46,541 nucleotides of DNA from an uncultured Gammaproteobacteria bacterium (GTDB taxonomy: Bacteria; Pseudomonadota; Gammaproteobacteria; Pseudomonadales; Azotimanducaceae), in the NCBI GenBank assembly GCA_913050215.1, contig CAJXBG010000016.1, forward strand, positions 1 to 46,541. Reading direction: 5' to 3'. A program made the translations under genes and the position numbers. The notes under the pieces are model-generated. The model was not told where the DNA came from and ran no database searches. It was given only the letters and a program-made list of their open reading frames with translations. This document shows, piece by piece, positions 1 to 9,449 of this stretch (position 1 is its first letter; each line of letters begins with the position of its first letter).

Positions 1-48
1 AATAATGTACCGAAACGCAGTGCCTTAGATGATTTATTTGATGACTAA
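1..48 (+). CDS. C-terminal tail of an unidentified protein (partial, cut by window edge)
   Basis: An open frame enters from the left edge in frame 1 and ends at the TAA at 46-48. It gives only 15 residues, NNVPKRSALDDLFDD. The acidic end, the stop codon and the terminator hairpin that starts right at the stop support a real gene end. The stretch is too short to assign a family. Confidence 0.5.
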   Translation, partial: NNVPKRSALDDLFDD

Positions 49-75
49 AAAGGCTGCTCGATGAACAGCCTTTTT
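47..75. terminator. Bidirectional rho-independent terminator
   Basis: A perfect 10-bp inverted repeat pairs AAAAAGGCTG (47-56) with CAGCCTTTTT (66-75) around a 9-nt loop. The A tract on one side and the T tract on the other give a U-run on both strands. It can therefore end the plus-strand gene that stops at 48 and the minus-strand pckG that stops at 106. Confidence 0.85.
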
Positions 76-105
76 GTCGATGCGCAATAAACCTGCAAGT
101 CAGAG

Positions 106-1908
106 CTATGCTACGTTTTGCTGTGAAGCTTCCAAACGAGCTTTAAGACTTTCGAGTTCCTGGCGGAAAGCCGGAGGCACCCTGTCAGCATACTCATCAA
201 AGTAATCGCTGATCAACGGAATTTCAGCCAACCAACCGTCAACTTCTACTCGTAACAATTCAGCGATCGCTTCCTCGCTAAGATCCAGACCACTGAAGTC
301 CATCGCGTCAAGAGTAGGTAAATTGCCAATCGGCGTTTCGATTGCGTCAGCGGTGCCATTGCAGCGCTCGAATACCCACTTGAGCACGCGGCTATTTTCT
401 CCGAAGCCGGGCCACATGAACTTTCCATTGTCGTCTTTTCTGAACCAGTTCACGTAGTAGATGTTGGGTAACTTTGCACCAGCTTGCTCGCCAGTCTTCA
501 GCCAATGGCTCCAGTAATCAGCCATGTTGTAGCCGCAGAATGGCAGCATGGCCATGGGGTCACGACGAAGTTCTCCAATTTTACCGGCTGCAGCAGCAGT
601 CTTCTCAGATGAAACGATGGCGCCGAAGAATGTTCCTTGTGTCCAGTCTCGGGCTTCATTCACCAGCGGTACCACCGTGGCTCGTCTACCGCCAAATAGA
701 ATTGCGCTAATGGGCACACCTTTTAGGTCTTCCCATTCATCAGCGATCACTGGACATTGTGCCGCGGATACCGTGAAACGGGCATTTGGGTGGGCCGCGG
801 GTTCTGCGGAATCCGGTGTCCATGGATTTCCCTTCCAGTCAGTCAGGTTAGCAGGCGCTTCATCGGTCATGCCTTCCCACCACACGTCGCCGTTTTCGGT
901 GAGCGCAACGTTTGTGAATATGCAGTTCTCGGTCAGGCTGAGCATGGCGTTCTCATTCGAGTCCATGCCTGTGCCAGGCGCGACACCGAAGAATCCAGCT
1001 TCTGGATTAATGGCATAAAGCTGCCCGTCATCACCAAACTTCATCCAGCAAATATCGTCGCCCACGGTCTCGACTGTCCAGCCCGGGATCGTCGGCATGA
1101 GCATTGCCAGATTAGTTTTGCCACAAGCGCTCGGGAAAGCACCGGCAATATAGCGTGACGCACCCTCAGGGTTTGTCAGCTTTAGGATCAGCATATGTTC
1201 TGCAAGCCACCCTTCATCGCGAGCCATCGCTGAGGCGATTCGAAGTGCAAAACACTTCTTGCCGAGCAGTGCGTTACCTCCATATCCAGAACCGAAAGAC
1301 CAAATTTCCCGAGTATTCGGGTAATGGGCAATATACAAATTGTCTGGGTTGCATGGCCAGGTCACGTCGGCTTTGCCATCAACCAGCGGTTGCCCGACGG
1401 AATGAACGCAAGGTACAAAGTCGCCATCCTCTCCTAGCTGATCGAGTACGGCTGCACCGACCCGGGTCATGATGTGCATGTTGGTCACGACGTAAGGCGA
1501 ATCGGATATCTCAACGCCAATATGTGCGATCGGCGAACCAACGGGGCCCATGCTGAAAGGGATAACATACATGGTGCGGCCACGCATACAACCGTCAAAC
1601 AAGCCGTTCAGTGTAGCGCGCATTTCCGCGGGCGCTTTCCAGTTGTTATTAGGCCCTGCATCTACCTCTTCTTCAGAGCAAATAAAGGTTCTGCTCTCGA
1701 CGCGTGCGACGTCGGCGGGATCAGAGCGAACAAGGTAAGAGTTTGGTCTAATATCTTCGTTCAGTGGTGTCGCTGCGCCAGCGTCGACAAGCAATCGCCA
1801 CATCTCGTCGTATTCCTCCGTGCTGCCGTCACAGATTACCATTTGATCTGGCTTGCATAAGGCTTGCATATCATCGAGCCAAGACGCTAACTTGTTGTTT
1901 TTTATCAT
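106..1908 (-). CDS. pckG: Phosphoenolpyruvate carboxykinase (GTP)
   Basis: This enzyme interconverts oxaloacetate plus GTP with phosphoenolpyruvate, CO2 and GDP, the entry step of gluconeogenesis in the cytoplasm. The 600-residue protein is close to the usual length of about 600-620. The P-loop with the family's reactive cysteine, [11 protein letters not shown], is at residues 258-268. The metal-binding stretch GDDICWMKF follows at 283-291, and the N-terminal part has the substrate-binding [14 protein letters not shown] segment at 205-218. These are hallmarks of the GTP family, not of the ATP enzyme PckA of E. coli. The start ATG has a modest AAGG about 10 bases upstream. The gene stands alone, and the hairpin at 47-75 probably ends it. 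In an organism living on fatty or organic acids it would provide the gluconeogenic exit from the TCA cycle. Confidence 0.97.
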   Translation of the reverse strand: MIKNNKLASWLDDMQALCKPDQMVICDGSTEEYDEMWRLLVDAGAATPLNEDIRPNSYLVRSDPADVARVESRTFICSEEEVDAGPNNNWKAPAEMRATLNGLFDGCMRGRTMYVIPFSMGPVGSPIAHIGVEISDSPYVVTNMHIMTRVGAAVLDQLGEDGDFVPCVHSVGQPLVDGKADVTWPCNPDNLYIAHYPNTREIWSFGSGYGGNALLGKKCFALRIASAMARDEGWLAEHMLILKLTNPEGASRYIAGAFPSACGKTNLAMLMPTIPGWTVETVGDDICWMKFGDDGQLYAINPEAGFFGVAPGTGMDSNENAMLSLTENCIFTNVALTENGDVWWEGMTDEAPANLTDWKGNPWTPDSAEPAAHPNARFTVSAAQCPVIADEWEDLKGVPISAILFGGRRATVVPLVNEARDWTQGTFFGAIVSSEKTAAAAGKIGELRRDPMAMLPFCGYNMADYWSHWLKTGEQAGAKLPNIYYVNWFRKDDNGKFMWPGFGENSRVLKWVFERCNGTADAIETPIGNLPTLDAMDFSGLDLSEEAIAELLRVEVDGWLAEIPLISDYFDEYADRVPPAFRQELESLKARLEASQQNVA

Positions 1909-2318
1909 AAATATAAACCTTCACGGCATCTGCCATTAGTGGGAGTCTGCCATCTTCTATCTATCATGTTTTGTCTGGAAATGTAGTCCTGAGTTAGGGT
2001 GCTTCCAAGATAATCGGGTGTAATATTGGCTAACCTGTTGACGACAAGCAAATGAAAATAAGGAATATATTGCTGTCCTTGTTTGCGCGTTACAGACAGG
2101 GGCTTTGACGGGTGTTCTGCGCCCGACAATTAGCGTAAAAGGATACCACCAAGGATAATTATTGTCTTTACCAATTCTGCCAGAATAGTGACGGAAAAAG
2201 ATAAAAAGTCCTCGGTATACGGTCACAAATTCACTCAAATAGCAGCAGCAATTCGGGTAAGATATCGCGCTGTACATTATATTCATCTACTCACCATTAT
2301 TCTCAGACGATAATCCTG
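1909..2318. other. Divergent intergenic region, pckG / ygiQ
   Basis: This 410-bp AT-richer stretch lies between two divergent genes and should hold both promoters. Two overlapping minus-strand frames (1905-2129 and 1957-2286) lack a ribosome site and recognisable protein features. I see no convincing -35/-10 pair, tRNA or strong hairpin. Confidence 0.6.
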
Positions 2319-4511
2319 ATGTCAAAATCATCTTCAGCCCGCGTTACACAGGCCAGCTTTTCACAGCATAAGCATCTGTTTGAGTACAGACCTTACTGGG
2401 CTGAGTGTTTTGGTATTGCGCCGTTTCTGCCTACTACAAGAAAAGAGATGGATCAGTTAGGTTGGGATAGCTGCGATATAGTCCTAGTGACTGGCGATGC
2501 TTATGTCGACCATCCCAGTTTTGGTATGGCCGTGGTTGGCAGAGTGCTTGAGGCTCAGGGGTTTCGCGTTGGCATCATCGCACAACCCGATTGGACGAGC
2601 GTTGAAGACTTCCAAAAACTGGGGCAACCTAATCTTTACTACGGTGTCGCCGCGGGCAACATGGATTCGATGATTAATCGATACACCGCGGACAGAAAAA
2701 TACGTCATGATGATGCCTACACTGCAGGCAACATTGGCGGTAAACGTCCGGATAGAGCAGTGATTGTTTATTCACAACGCTGCCGGGAAGCGTTTCCCGG
2801 AGTGCCTATCGTGATTGGTAGTATCGAAGCCAGTCTTAGGCGCATAGCCCATTTCGACTATTGGAGCGAGAAAGTTCGGCGTTCTGTAATCTTCGATGCA
2901 AAGGCTGATATTTTGCTCTACGGCAATGCAGAGCGCGCCATCGTTGAGTTGTCTCACAGACTTGCAGATGGTGAATCAATTACTGACCTGCGTGATATTC
3001 GTGGTACTGCTTACGTGGTCTCCGAATTACCGAACGATATTGAGATGGTTGACGAATCCTCATTCGAACCCAAAGCAGGCACCAATGGAAAAATAAATGT
3101 TGTTTCGCTTGATACAACCACAGCGGAAGCGAATCCTTACGAGCAAGTGCCCGATGCCGTTGCAGAAGGCGATGGCAGCGAAAAAACAATCTACGATTTG
3201 GAGCAAGTTCATGTTCCCGATGAGACGAGAGACAATTCATCTGCTTCTTTTATCAAGTTGCCTAGTTACGAAACGGTTAAAAACGATAAGGTCATGTATG
3301 CACATACCTCCCGAATATTTCATCGGGAGACTAATCCATATAACGCAAAACCTTTAGCCCAAGCGCATGGTGATCGGTATATTTGGCTAAATCCCCCCCC
3401 GATACCTTTAGCCACAGATGAAATTGACAGTGTGTTCGGCCTGCCATACCAGCGAGTGCCTCATCCGAGTTATGGTGATGAGAAAATTCCTGCTTATGAA
3501 ATGATCAGATTCTCTGTGAATATCATGCGGGGCTGCTTTGGTGGTTGTACATTTTGTTCTATCACCGAGCATGAAGGTCGAATTATTCAGAGTCGCTCTA
3601 AAGAGTCGATACTTGCTGAACTCGAAAATATCCGAGATAAAACACCCGGGTTCACCGGCGTGATTTCAGATCTTGGCGGCCCGACAGCCAATATGTGGCG
3701 CCTTGGTTGTAAGTCGGCTGAAATTGAAGCCAGCTGTAAACGCCCGTCTTGTGTTTATCCCGGGATCTGCAAGAACCTAAACACAGACCAGACGCCACTG
3801 ATTGACCTTTACCGCGAGGCAAGGGCAACTGATGGTGTCAAAAAGGTGCTCATCGCCTCCGGACTGCGCTACGACCTGGCAGTTAAAACACCAGAATATG
3901 TAAAGGAGCTGGTGACCGAGCACGTGGGAGGTTATCTAAAAATAGCGCCGGAACATACGGAAACAGGTCCTTTATCGAAGATGATGAAACCGGGTATGGG
4001 CACCTACGATGAGTTCAAGGAAATGTTTGAACGCTTCTCGAAAGAGGCAGGGAAAAAGCAGTATCTGATTCCTTATTTTATCGCAGGACATCCCGGCACT
4101 TCCCTTGAAGACATGTTGAACCTGGCTTTATGGCTTAAAAGAAATGGTTTCAAAGCTGATCAGGTGCAAAATTTTTACCCCTCACCCATGGCGACGGCGA
4201 CGGCAATGTACCATAGTGGTAAAAACCCATTGCGTCGTGTCAGGAGTGATTCAGAAGATGTGACAACGGCAATGGGTGGACGGCAGCGTCGATTGTATAA
4301 GGCATTTCTTCGCTACCATGATCCTGATAACTGGCCGATGTTGCGTGAAGCCTTAAAAAAAATGGGGCGTAAAGACCTCATAGGTAACGGAAAGATGCAC
4401 CTGATTCCGTTGACGCGAGCGCGGACTTTTGGCAAACCCGGCAAAATGCAAACATTCAAAACACAGCATACAGGCTTGCCAAAAAATCCTGTAAGGAAGG
4501 GAAGAAAGTGA
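2319..4511 (+). CDS. ygiQ: YgiQ family radical SAM protein
   Basis: The 730-residue protein matches the YgiQ (UPF0313) family in length and layout. The radical SAM cluster motif CxxxCxxC is C406, C410 and C413, inside [13 protein letters not shown]. It should bind a 4Fe-4S cluster and cleave S-adenosylmethionine. Other family-typical stretches are [11 protein letters not shown] near residue 59, GSIEASLRR near 167 and YLKIAPEH in the second half. The lysine- and arginine-rich tail ([12 protein letters not shown]) is also typical. The substrate of this family is not established, so no reaction is assigned. The segment at about 245-315 is acidic and low in complexity and looks like a variable insert. 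The gene is monocistronic, and its ribosome site is weak. Confidence 0.93.
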   Translation: MSKSSSARVTQASFSQHKHLFEYRPYWAECFGIAPFLPTTRKEMDQLGWDSCDIVLVTGDAYVDHPSFGMAVVGRVLEAQGFRVGIIAQPDWTSVEDFQKLGQPNLYYGVAAGNMDSMINRYTADRKIRHDDAYTAGNIGGKRPDRAVIVYSQRCREAFPGVPIVIGSIEASLRRIAHFDYWSEKVRRSVIFDAKADILLYGNAERAIVELSHRLADGESITDLRDIRGTAYVVSELPNDIEMVDESSFEPKAGTNGKINVVSLDTTTAEANPYEQVPDAVAEGDGSEKTIYDLEQVHVPDETRDNSSASFIKLPSYETVKNDKVMYAHTSRIFHRETNPYNAKPLAQAHGDRYIWLNPPPIPLATDEIDSVFGLPYQRVPHPSYGDEKIPAYEMIRFSVNIMRGCFGGCTFCSITEHEGRIIQSRSKESILAELENIRDKTPGFTGVISDLGGPTANMWRLGCKSAEIEASCKRPSCVYPGICKNLNTDQTPLIDLYREARATDGVKKVLIASGLRYDLAVKTPEYVKELVTEHVGGYLKIAPEHTETGPLSKMMKPGMGTYDEFKEMFERFSKEAGKKQYLIPYFIAGHPGTSLEDMLNLALWLKRNGFKADQVQNFYPSPMATATAMYHSGKNPLRRVRSDSEDVTTAMGGRQRRLYKAFLRYHDPDNWPMLREALKKMGRKDLIGNGKMHLIPLTRARTFGKPGKMQTFKTQHTGLPKNPVRKGRK

Positions 4512-4637
4512 ATTGGCCTGGATATAACGCTCTGACTGCATGTGCGATAGTTAACGCCCGGTATGTTTAAAATATTCAGTAAAAGCGCCAGAAGGGCAAG
4601 TGACACCTTCTAGGCTCGTTGTATAAAGATCTTCAAA

Positions 4638-4659
4638 AAGAAGCCGATTGTGGCTTTTC
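4638..4659 (+). terminator. Weak hairpin followed by a short T-rich tract
   Basis: AAGCC (4641-4645) pairs with GGCTT (4652-4656) around GATTGT, extended by G-T and A-T pairs, and TT follows. It lies about 130 bp after the ygiQ stop and 100 bp before the peptidase gene. It is short, so the terminator role is only a possibility. Confidence 0.25.
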
Positions 4660-4758
4660 CCTCTTCGATATATGATATTTTTCTTGTTGGAACCGAGATC
4701 TTTCCGGCCTAATGTCTCCGGAATATTCTGAATCAGCGACTGCTTGAGGTGACCGAGA

Positions 4759-6096
4759 ATGCAAAAAACCATCGCATCCGAAAGAGCACTGCTAGCGTTT
4801 CTGGTCGTTATCGTCATCTTTTTATCCACACGCTCGATGCCTATTTACGGCGAGACAGGGGACGGTATTCTCCCCATGAAGGCGCGCGCGGAAATAATCG
4901 ATCAGTTATTGGCAACACGTCTGCAAAAACTGCCGGCCAAACTCATGCGCCGTGAAGGCATTGCCATGTGGGTATTAGTCGCCCGAGAATACAACGAAGA
5001 CCCGGTAGTCAAAACCATGTTACCGGGTACAGCCTTTGCCGCGCGTCGGCGGACGATTCTGGTTTTTGTTGATGAGGGTGCTGATGGCGTTAACGGTTAC
5101 GCTGTTTCCAGATATGGGGTTGGCGATTTCTTCAAAGCGGTATGGAACCCTGACGAACAGAAAGATCAATGGCGGGCGCTCGCTGACTTTATCGCTGAGA
5201 AAAACCCAAAAAACATTGGTATTAACGTTTCGGCCACGTTTGCCCTGGCCGATGGTCTTACCCATGGGGAACACACGGGCTTCATATCTGCCTTACCCGA
5301 AAAATTCAAGAAAAGAGTGGTGCCGGCTGAAAAGCTGGCGGTGAGTTGGCTCGAAACCCGAACCCGTGAAGAGATGGCTGTATATCCTTCGATTGTAAAA
5401 ATAGCGCACGACATCATTGCCGAAGGATTCTCGAATAAAGTCGTTACACCGGGCATCACAACGACCGACGACGTGCGGTGGTGGTACAGAGACAGAATTA
5501 AAGAATTACGTTTGCAAACCTGGTTTCATCCATCGGTCGGTGTACAGAGGTCTGGCAGCGATGTGACCAAGGGCAAAATACTGCCGGGCGATCTGTTGCA
5601 CGTTGATTTCGGGATTATCTACCTGAGGCTTAATACCGATACCCAACAACACGCCTATGTGTTGCGTCCCGGGGAAACTCAAGCGCCGGCAGGCTTGGTG
5701 GCAGGTCTTAAAACAAGTAATCGGCTTCAGGATATTCTGATATCGAAATTCAAAGTGGGACGAACCGGCAATCAGATTTTGAAAGCCGCTCGCCTGCAAG
5801 CACTGGATGAGGGCATGCGTCCTTCAATTTATACCCATCCGATTGGATACCATGGTCATGCCGCGGGACCAATCATTGGCATGTGGGATAATCAGGGCGA
5901 TACAGTCGGCCGGGGTGACTACCCGATGTATGCGAACACGGCCTATTCAATTGAGCTAAACACAACGGTTTCAGTGCCAGAGTGGGGCGGACAGGATGTA
6001 AAGTTCAAGCTTGAAGAAGATGCCTTTTTTGATGGTAAGAGTACAGGATATATCGATGGTCGGCAGCAGGCGTTTTTGTTGATCAAATCTGATTAG
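4759..6096 (+). CDS. M24 family metallopeptidase (Xaa-Pro aminopeptidase-like), membrane-targeted
   Basis: This is a 445-residue pita-bread-fold protein. A creatinase-like N-terminal domain spans about 40-200 and the M24 catalytic domain about 205-440. The metal ligands expected for the family are visible: D283 (HVDFG), D294 (NTDTQQ), a histidine in GYHGHAAGP (365 or 367), E399 (SIELNT) and a glutamate in KLEEDAF (419-420). Residues 10-23 are hydrophobic after a short charged start, so the protein probably carries a signal peptide or membrane anchor and acts outside the cytoplasm. Cytoplasmic aminopeptidase P lacks this feature. A GAGGTGA ribosome site stands 7 bases before the ATG. The likely role is cleavage of peptides next to proline, but substrate is not provable from sequence and related creatinase-fold enzymes differ. 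Confidence 0.85.
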   Translation: MQKTIASERALLAFLVVIVIFLSTRSMPIYGETGDGILPMKARAEIIDQLLATRLQKLPAKLMRREGIAMWVLVAREYNEDPVVKTMLPGTAFAARRRTILVFVDEGADGVNGYAVSRYGVGDFFKAVWNPDEQKDQWRALADFIAEKNPKNIGINVSATFALADGLTHGEHTGFISALPEKFKKRVVPAEKLAVSWLETRTREEMAVYPSIVKIAHDIIAEGFSNKVVTPGITTTDDVRWWYRDRIKELRLQTWFHPSVGVQRSGSDVTKGKILPGDLLHVDFGIIYLRLNTDTQQHAYVLRPGETQAPAGLVAGLKTSNRLQDILISKFKVGRTGNQILKAARLQALDEGMRPSIYTHPIGYHGHAAGPIIGMWDNQGDTVGRGDYPMYANTAYSIELNTTVSVPEWGGQDVKFKLEEDAFFDGKSTGYIDGRQQAFLLIKSD

Positions 6097-6146
6097 TTGT
6101 GGTGGCGAGGGTGGTCTTTGTAACGATCTCTTCGTGGCGGTTTCGC

Positions 6147-7337
6147 TTAACTCACGTTCGCAATCGCCTCGCATAATGCATCACAATTATCCGGAGTGAT
6201 TGCAGCAACATTAATCCTGCCATTCCCAACGATATAGATAGAGTGATCATTTTTGAGTTGTTCAACCTGCGTAGGGTTCAGTCCAGAGAAGCTGAACATA
6301 CCCCGTTGTCGGGTAATGAAAGAATGATCACCCGGTACACCTTTTGCTGTGAGGGTCTCTGCAAGTAGTTGGCGCATGTTTTGGATGCGTTCGCGCATTT
6401 GCTTGAGTTCGCTTTCCCATTGGGTGCGCAGCTCAGGGTCGTTCAGGATGGTGCTAACAATAATACCACCATGTGCTGGTGGGCTAGAGTAGATAGCGCG
6501 TATAACAGATTTGATCTGACTGGTTGCAATGTTTACCGCCGCTGCATCAGCCGCCACGGCGGTTAGGCTACCGGTGCGTTCATTATAGAGCGCAAAGTTC
6601 TTGGAAAAGCTGCCACATATGAGCGTCTCTTTGCCGGGTTGCACCAGTTTTAACGGGCCCTCGCCGTCTTCTCTGATGCCCTCTGCGAACCCCTGATAGG
6701 CGAAGTCGAGCACGGGCATTAAACCATTGCCGTGTACAAGGTCTGATATCTGCTGCCATTGGTCATTGCTTGGGTCTACCCCTGTGGGATTGTGACAGCA
6801 ACCATGGAAAAGAACGGTGTCACCTGCGGGGATGTCCTTAAGCGCCGACATCATCGTGTCGAAGGCCAAACCGTTGGTCGTTTTGTCGAAATAGGGATAG
6901 CGCTTAACTTGAAGACCCGCTGTCTCGAATATATTGATGTGATTTACCCAAGTTGGGTCGCTAACCCAGATTGTGTTGCTGGGTGAAAGCTTGGTTAAGA
7001 AATCCCCTACAATTCTTAGTGCGCCTGAGCCCCCTGGGGTATGTATGGTGGCACTGCGACCCGATGTGACTGCCTCGTGGTCAGCGCCAAAAATGAGCGG
7101 CAGGACGGCATCATTGAAGGATGAAAACCCTTCTATCGCGCTATAAGCTTTTGTGTCTTCGGTGGCGTAGATTTTTGCTTCGGCTTTCTTAACACAGCTT
7201 AGCAAAGGGGTGTTGCCTTGCTCATCTTTAAATACACCCATCGACAGGTTAATTTTGTTTGGATTGGTGTCTGTATTGTAAAGCTCAGTGATCCCCATGA
7301 TTGGGTCTGCGGGTGCTTTGTCCATCAATTCAAACAT
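6147..7337 (-). CDS. Aromatic/aspartate aminotransferase (AspC/TyrB family)
   Basis: This 396-residue class I aminotransferase depends on pyridoxal phosphate. The opening MFELMDKAPADPIMGI and the NLSMGVFKDEQG stretch are typical of the AspC/TyrB branch. The cofactor lysine is K246 in GSFSKNFALYNERTG. The cofactor-contacting CHNPTGVDPS lies near residue 181 and DFAYQGFAEG near 211. It should move an amino group between aspartate, glutamate or aromatic amino acids and 2-oxo acids in the cytoplasm. Aspartate and tyrosine preference cannot be told apart safely here, so no symbol is given. The gene converges with the M24 peptidase gene, 50 bp away, and appears to be transcribed alone. Confidence 0.93.
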   Translation of the reverse strand: MFELMDKAPADPIMGITELYNTDTNPNKINLSMGVFKDEQGNTPLLSCVKKAEAKIYATEDTKAYSAIEGFSSFNDAVLPLIFGADHEAVTSGRSATIHTPGGSGALRIVGDFLTKLSPSNTIWVSDPTWVNHINIFETAGLQVKRYPYFDKTTNGLAFDTMMSALKDIPAGDTVLFHGCCHNPTGVDPSNDQWQQISDLVHGNGLMPVLDFAYQGFAEGIREDGEGPLKLVQPGKETLICGSFSKNFALYNERTGSLTAVAADAAAVNIATSQIKSVIRAIYSSPPAHGGIIVSTILNDPELRTQWESELKQMRERIQNMRQLLAETLTAKGVPGDHSFITRQRGMFSFSGLNPTQVEQLKNDHSIYIVGNGRINVAAITPDNCDALCEAIANVS

Positions 7338-7530
7338 GTGTGTCTCCTCGAGCTTCGAAACTTTGTTGCGGGTTAAGATTAATTGCTGAAGGTAAATCGA
7401 AGCGGCGCGGCCTCACCTGCAATTTTTACTCGGGACGTTCTAATCCCTTGAAATAAGATCTCTGAAAATTAGTCACGCGCCTTTACCAACTAATGCCTTT
7501 GTGTTTTCGAAAGGTGTGTTGGGACTTCGA

Positions 7531-7569
7531 TCTCTCCGGCTACTCAGAGACCATAAGCAACCGGAGAGA
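7531..7569. repeat. 9-bp perfect inverted repeat downstream of the acyl-CoA ligase
   Basis: TCTCTCCGG (7531-7539) and CCGGAGAGA (7561-7569) form a perfect inverted repeat with a 21-nt loop. It lies 20 bp beyond the minus-strand ligase stop and upstream of the aminotransferase gene. No U-run follows, so it may be an mRNA-stabilising or rho-associated hairpin, or a protein-binding site. Confidence 0.5.
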
Positions 7570-7589
7570 GAATTGATATCTGCTGCGCT

Positions 7590-9350
7590 TTAGGCCGCGT
7601 CATTCACATCCAACAGCTCTCGTAGTTCGCGCTTCAGAAATTTGCCGCTCGCGTTTCTCGGCAATGCCTCGCTCATCAACCATATGTATCTTGGTATTTT
7701 GAACTTGGCCATGTGATTGCCGCAGTGGGCTCTGATGCTGTCAGCTGTAAGTGTTGTGCCGGCGGCGGGGAAAATAGCAATGCCGACTTCTTCACCAAGC
7801 CGGTCGTCTTCTACGCCAAACACAGAGCATTCGGCGACACCGTCTAACTTAAACACTACGGATTCGACTTCAGCGCAGTAAATGTTTTCACCGCCGCGAA
7901 GCACCATGTCTTTTACACGGTCGACGATAAAGATAAACCCGTCTTCATCGATACGTGCAACGTCGCCTGTGTGCAGCCAGCCGTCGGTAATCGATTCGGC
8001 AGTTGCCTCGGGGCGGTTGAGGTAGCCTTTAATCACCGGACCACCTTTGACCCAGAGTTCTCCAACCTCACCCTGAGCAACTTCGACACCATTTGCATCA
8101 ACGCACTTGGTTTCCAGGGTTGGTACGGCGGGGCCGCAACTCTCGGGCTTGTCGACAAAAAAATCGCCGCTGATGTTAGTGATGATGCCGCAGGTCTCGG
8201 TCATGCCATAACCTGTGCCGGGTCGTGCTGTTTTCACTTTAGCGTCGATTTTACCCACAAGGTCTGGTTGCAGTTGTGCACCGCCACCGCCGAGAGAAGC
8301 GAGGGTCGATGTGTCGTACTTGTCAAAATCGGGATGCGAAATCAGCTCCCTCGACATGACGGGTACACCGGTCAGGCTGGTGATGCCCTCAGCTTCTATG
8401 ATCTTGAGGGCCTCTCCTGCATCCCAACGATACATATGAACCAGTTTGCCGCCGGAGATAGTTGCTCCCTGAGCCAGGCAATTGTTGGCGGTGACGTGAA
8501 ACAGCGGGGTGGTGACAAGACCGGAAAGTACCGGTGCGTCTTCGGGCGCAGGCAAAGGCGTGTTATTAACTCTGGCCATGGTGGTGCTAATCGCACTACC
8601 AAAGAATGCGAGGTTCATGATGTTGCTGACACAACCAAGATGTGTCAGCTGCGCGCCTTTGGGGCGGCCCGTGGTGCCGGACGTGTAAAAAATACACGCG
8701 TCGGCATCGGGGTCAACTGTGCATTCCGGCAGGTTCCCTGGAGTTTTTATCACCTCAGCATAGGGCAAGACACCTTCAGCCTCAGAGGTTCTGACGCCAA
8801 CAACTTGCATATCTGGGAAGCCAGCGCTTATGTTCTTGAACCGTGCAAGCCGCTCTTCATCACAAAATAGTGCTTTAGGAGAAGCGTCGGTGAGTCCATA
8901 GGCCATTTCTTCTTCGACCCACCAGGCGTTCATGCCAACACAACCAATACCCTGGGTCATACATGCCCAGTAGATAAGCATCCACTCTGGGTAGTTGCGC
9001 ATAGCAATAGCGACCCTGTCGCCGGGTTCAATACCTTGCTGGCGTATCCAGTTTGCCAAGGCGGCGACTTCCCGGTGTGAGTCGGCGTAGGTTCTTCGTT
9101 CGTCTTGATAGACAAGATAGTCTCTGTCGGCGAAGGCGGCAGAGGCCAGCCAGACTTCGCGCAAACTGGGCGGTGCTTGGGCGAATGTGCGAATTGAAAC
9201 CCCCCTGACTTCTTTTTCAACAACCTCAAATGGCGATTCAGGCCCGATCAGGCCGCCCCATATTTCTTTTAACTCGTCGTACATGCCTGCTTGTCCCTCG
9301 TAAGTGTTCCAATGGTATGTCGGTTGCGATAAGTGCCTCATGGTAAGCAC
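7590..9350 (-). CDS. Acyl-CoA synthetase (class I adenylate-forming enzyme)
   Basis: This ANL-superfamily ligase of up to 586 residues would activate a carboxylic acid with ATP and CoA. The phosphate-binding motif YTSGTTGRPKG is at about 222-232. GYGMTETCG (A5), WLHTGDVARID (A7) and the C-terminal NASGKFLKREL with its catalytic lysine (A10) follow in order, so both subdomains are intact. The listed start is GTG. An ATG three codons later (9341) is equally possible, and an AGGAAGG lies rather far upstream of both. The 5' end is therefore uncertain by a few codons. It is divergent from the CoA-transferase gene with a 99-bp gap, which suggests shared control of one acid-degradation route. The acyl substrate cannot be named. 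Confidence 0.92.
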   Translation of the reverse strand: MLTMRHLSQPTYHWNTYEGQAGMYDELKEIWGGLIGPESPFEVVEKEVRGVSIRTFAQAPPSLREVWLASAAFADRDYLVYQDERRTYADSHREVAALANWIRQQGIEPGDRVAIAMRNYPEWMLIYWACMTQGIGCVGMNAWWVEEEMAYGLTDASPKALFCDEERLARFKNISAGFPDMQVVGVRTSEAEGVLPYAEVIKTPGNLPECTVDPDADACIFYTSGTTGRPKGAQLTHLGCVSNIMNLAFFGSAISTTMARVNNTPLPAPEDAPVLSGLVTTPLFHVTANNCLAQGATISGGKLVHMYRWDAGEALKIIEAEGITSLTGVPVMSRELISHPDFDKYDTSTLASLGGGGAQLQPDLVGKIDAKVKTARPGTGYGMTETCGIITNISGDFFVDKPESCGPAVPTLETKCVDANGVEVAQGEVGELWVKGGPVIKGYLNRPEATAESITDGWLHTGDVARIDEDGFIFIVDRVKDMVLRGGENIYCAEVESVVFKLDGVAECSVFGVEDDRLGEEVGIAIFPAAGTTLTADSIRAHCGNHMAKFKIPRYIWLMSEALPRNASGKFLKRELRELLDVNDAA

Positions 9351-9449
9351 CAGCGCTTAGGATATCCTTCCTGATCGACCGTTCGTGAATCCAAGTGCGC
9401 TAAGATAGGGATTCTTGTGATTTGATGCAAATATAGTTGGAGAAAGTAA

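Noticed and set aside
7971-8870. 299-residue plus-strand frame
   Set aside because: It is antisense to a complete, motif-rich acyl-CoA synthetase and has no ribosome site or recognisable pattern. Long antisense frames are common opposite GC-rich genes.
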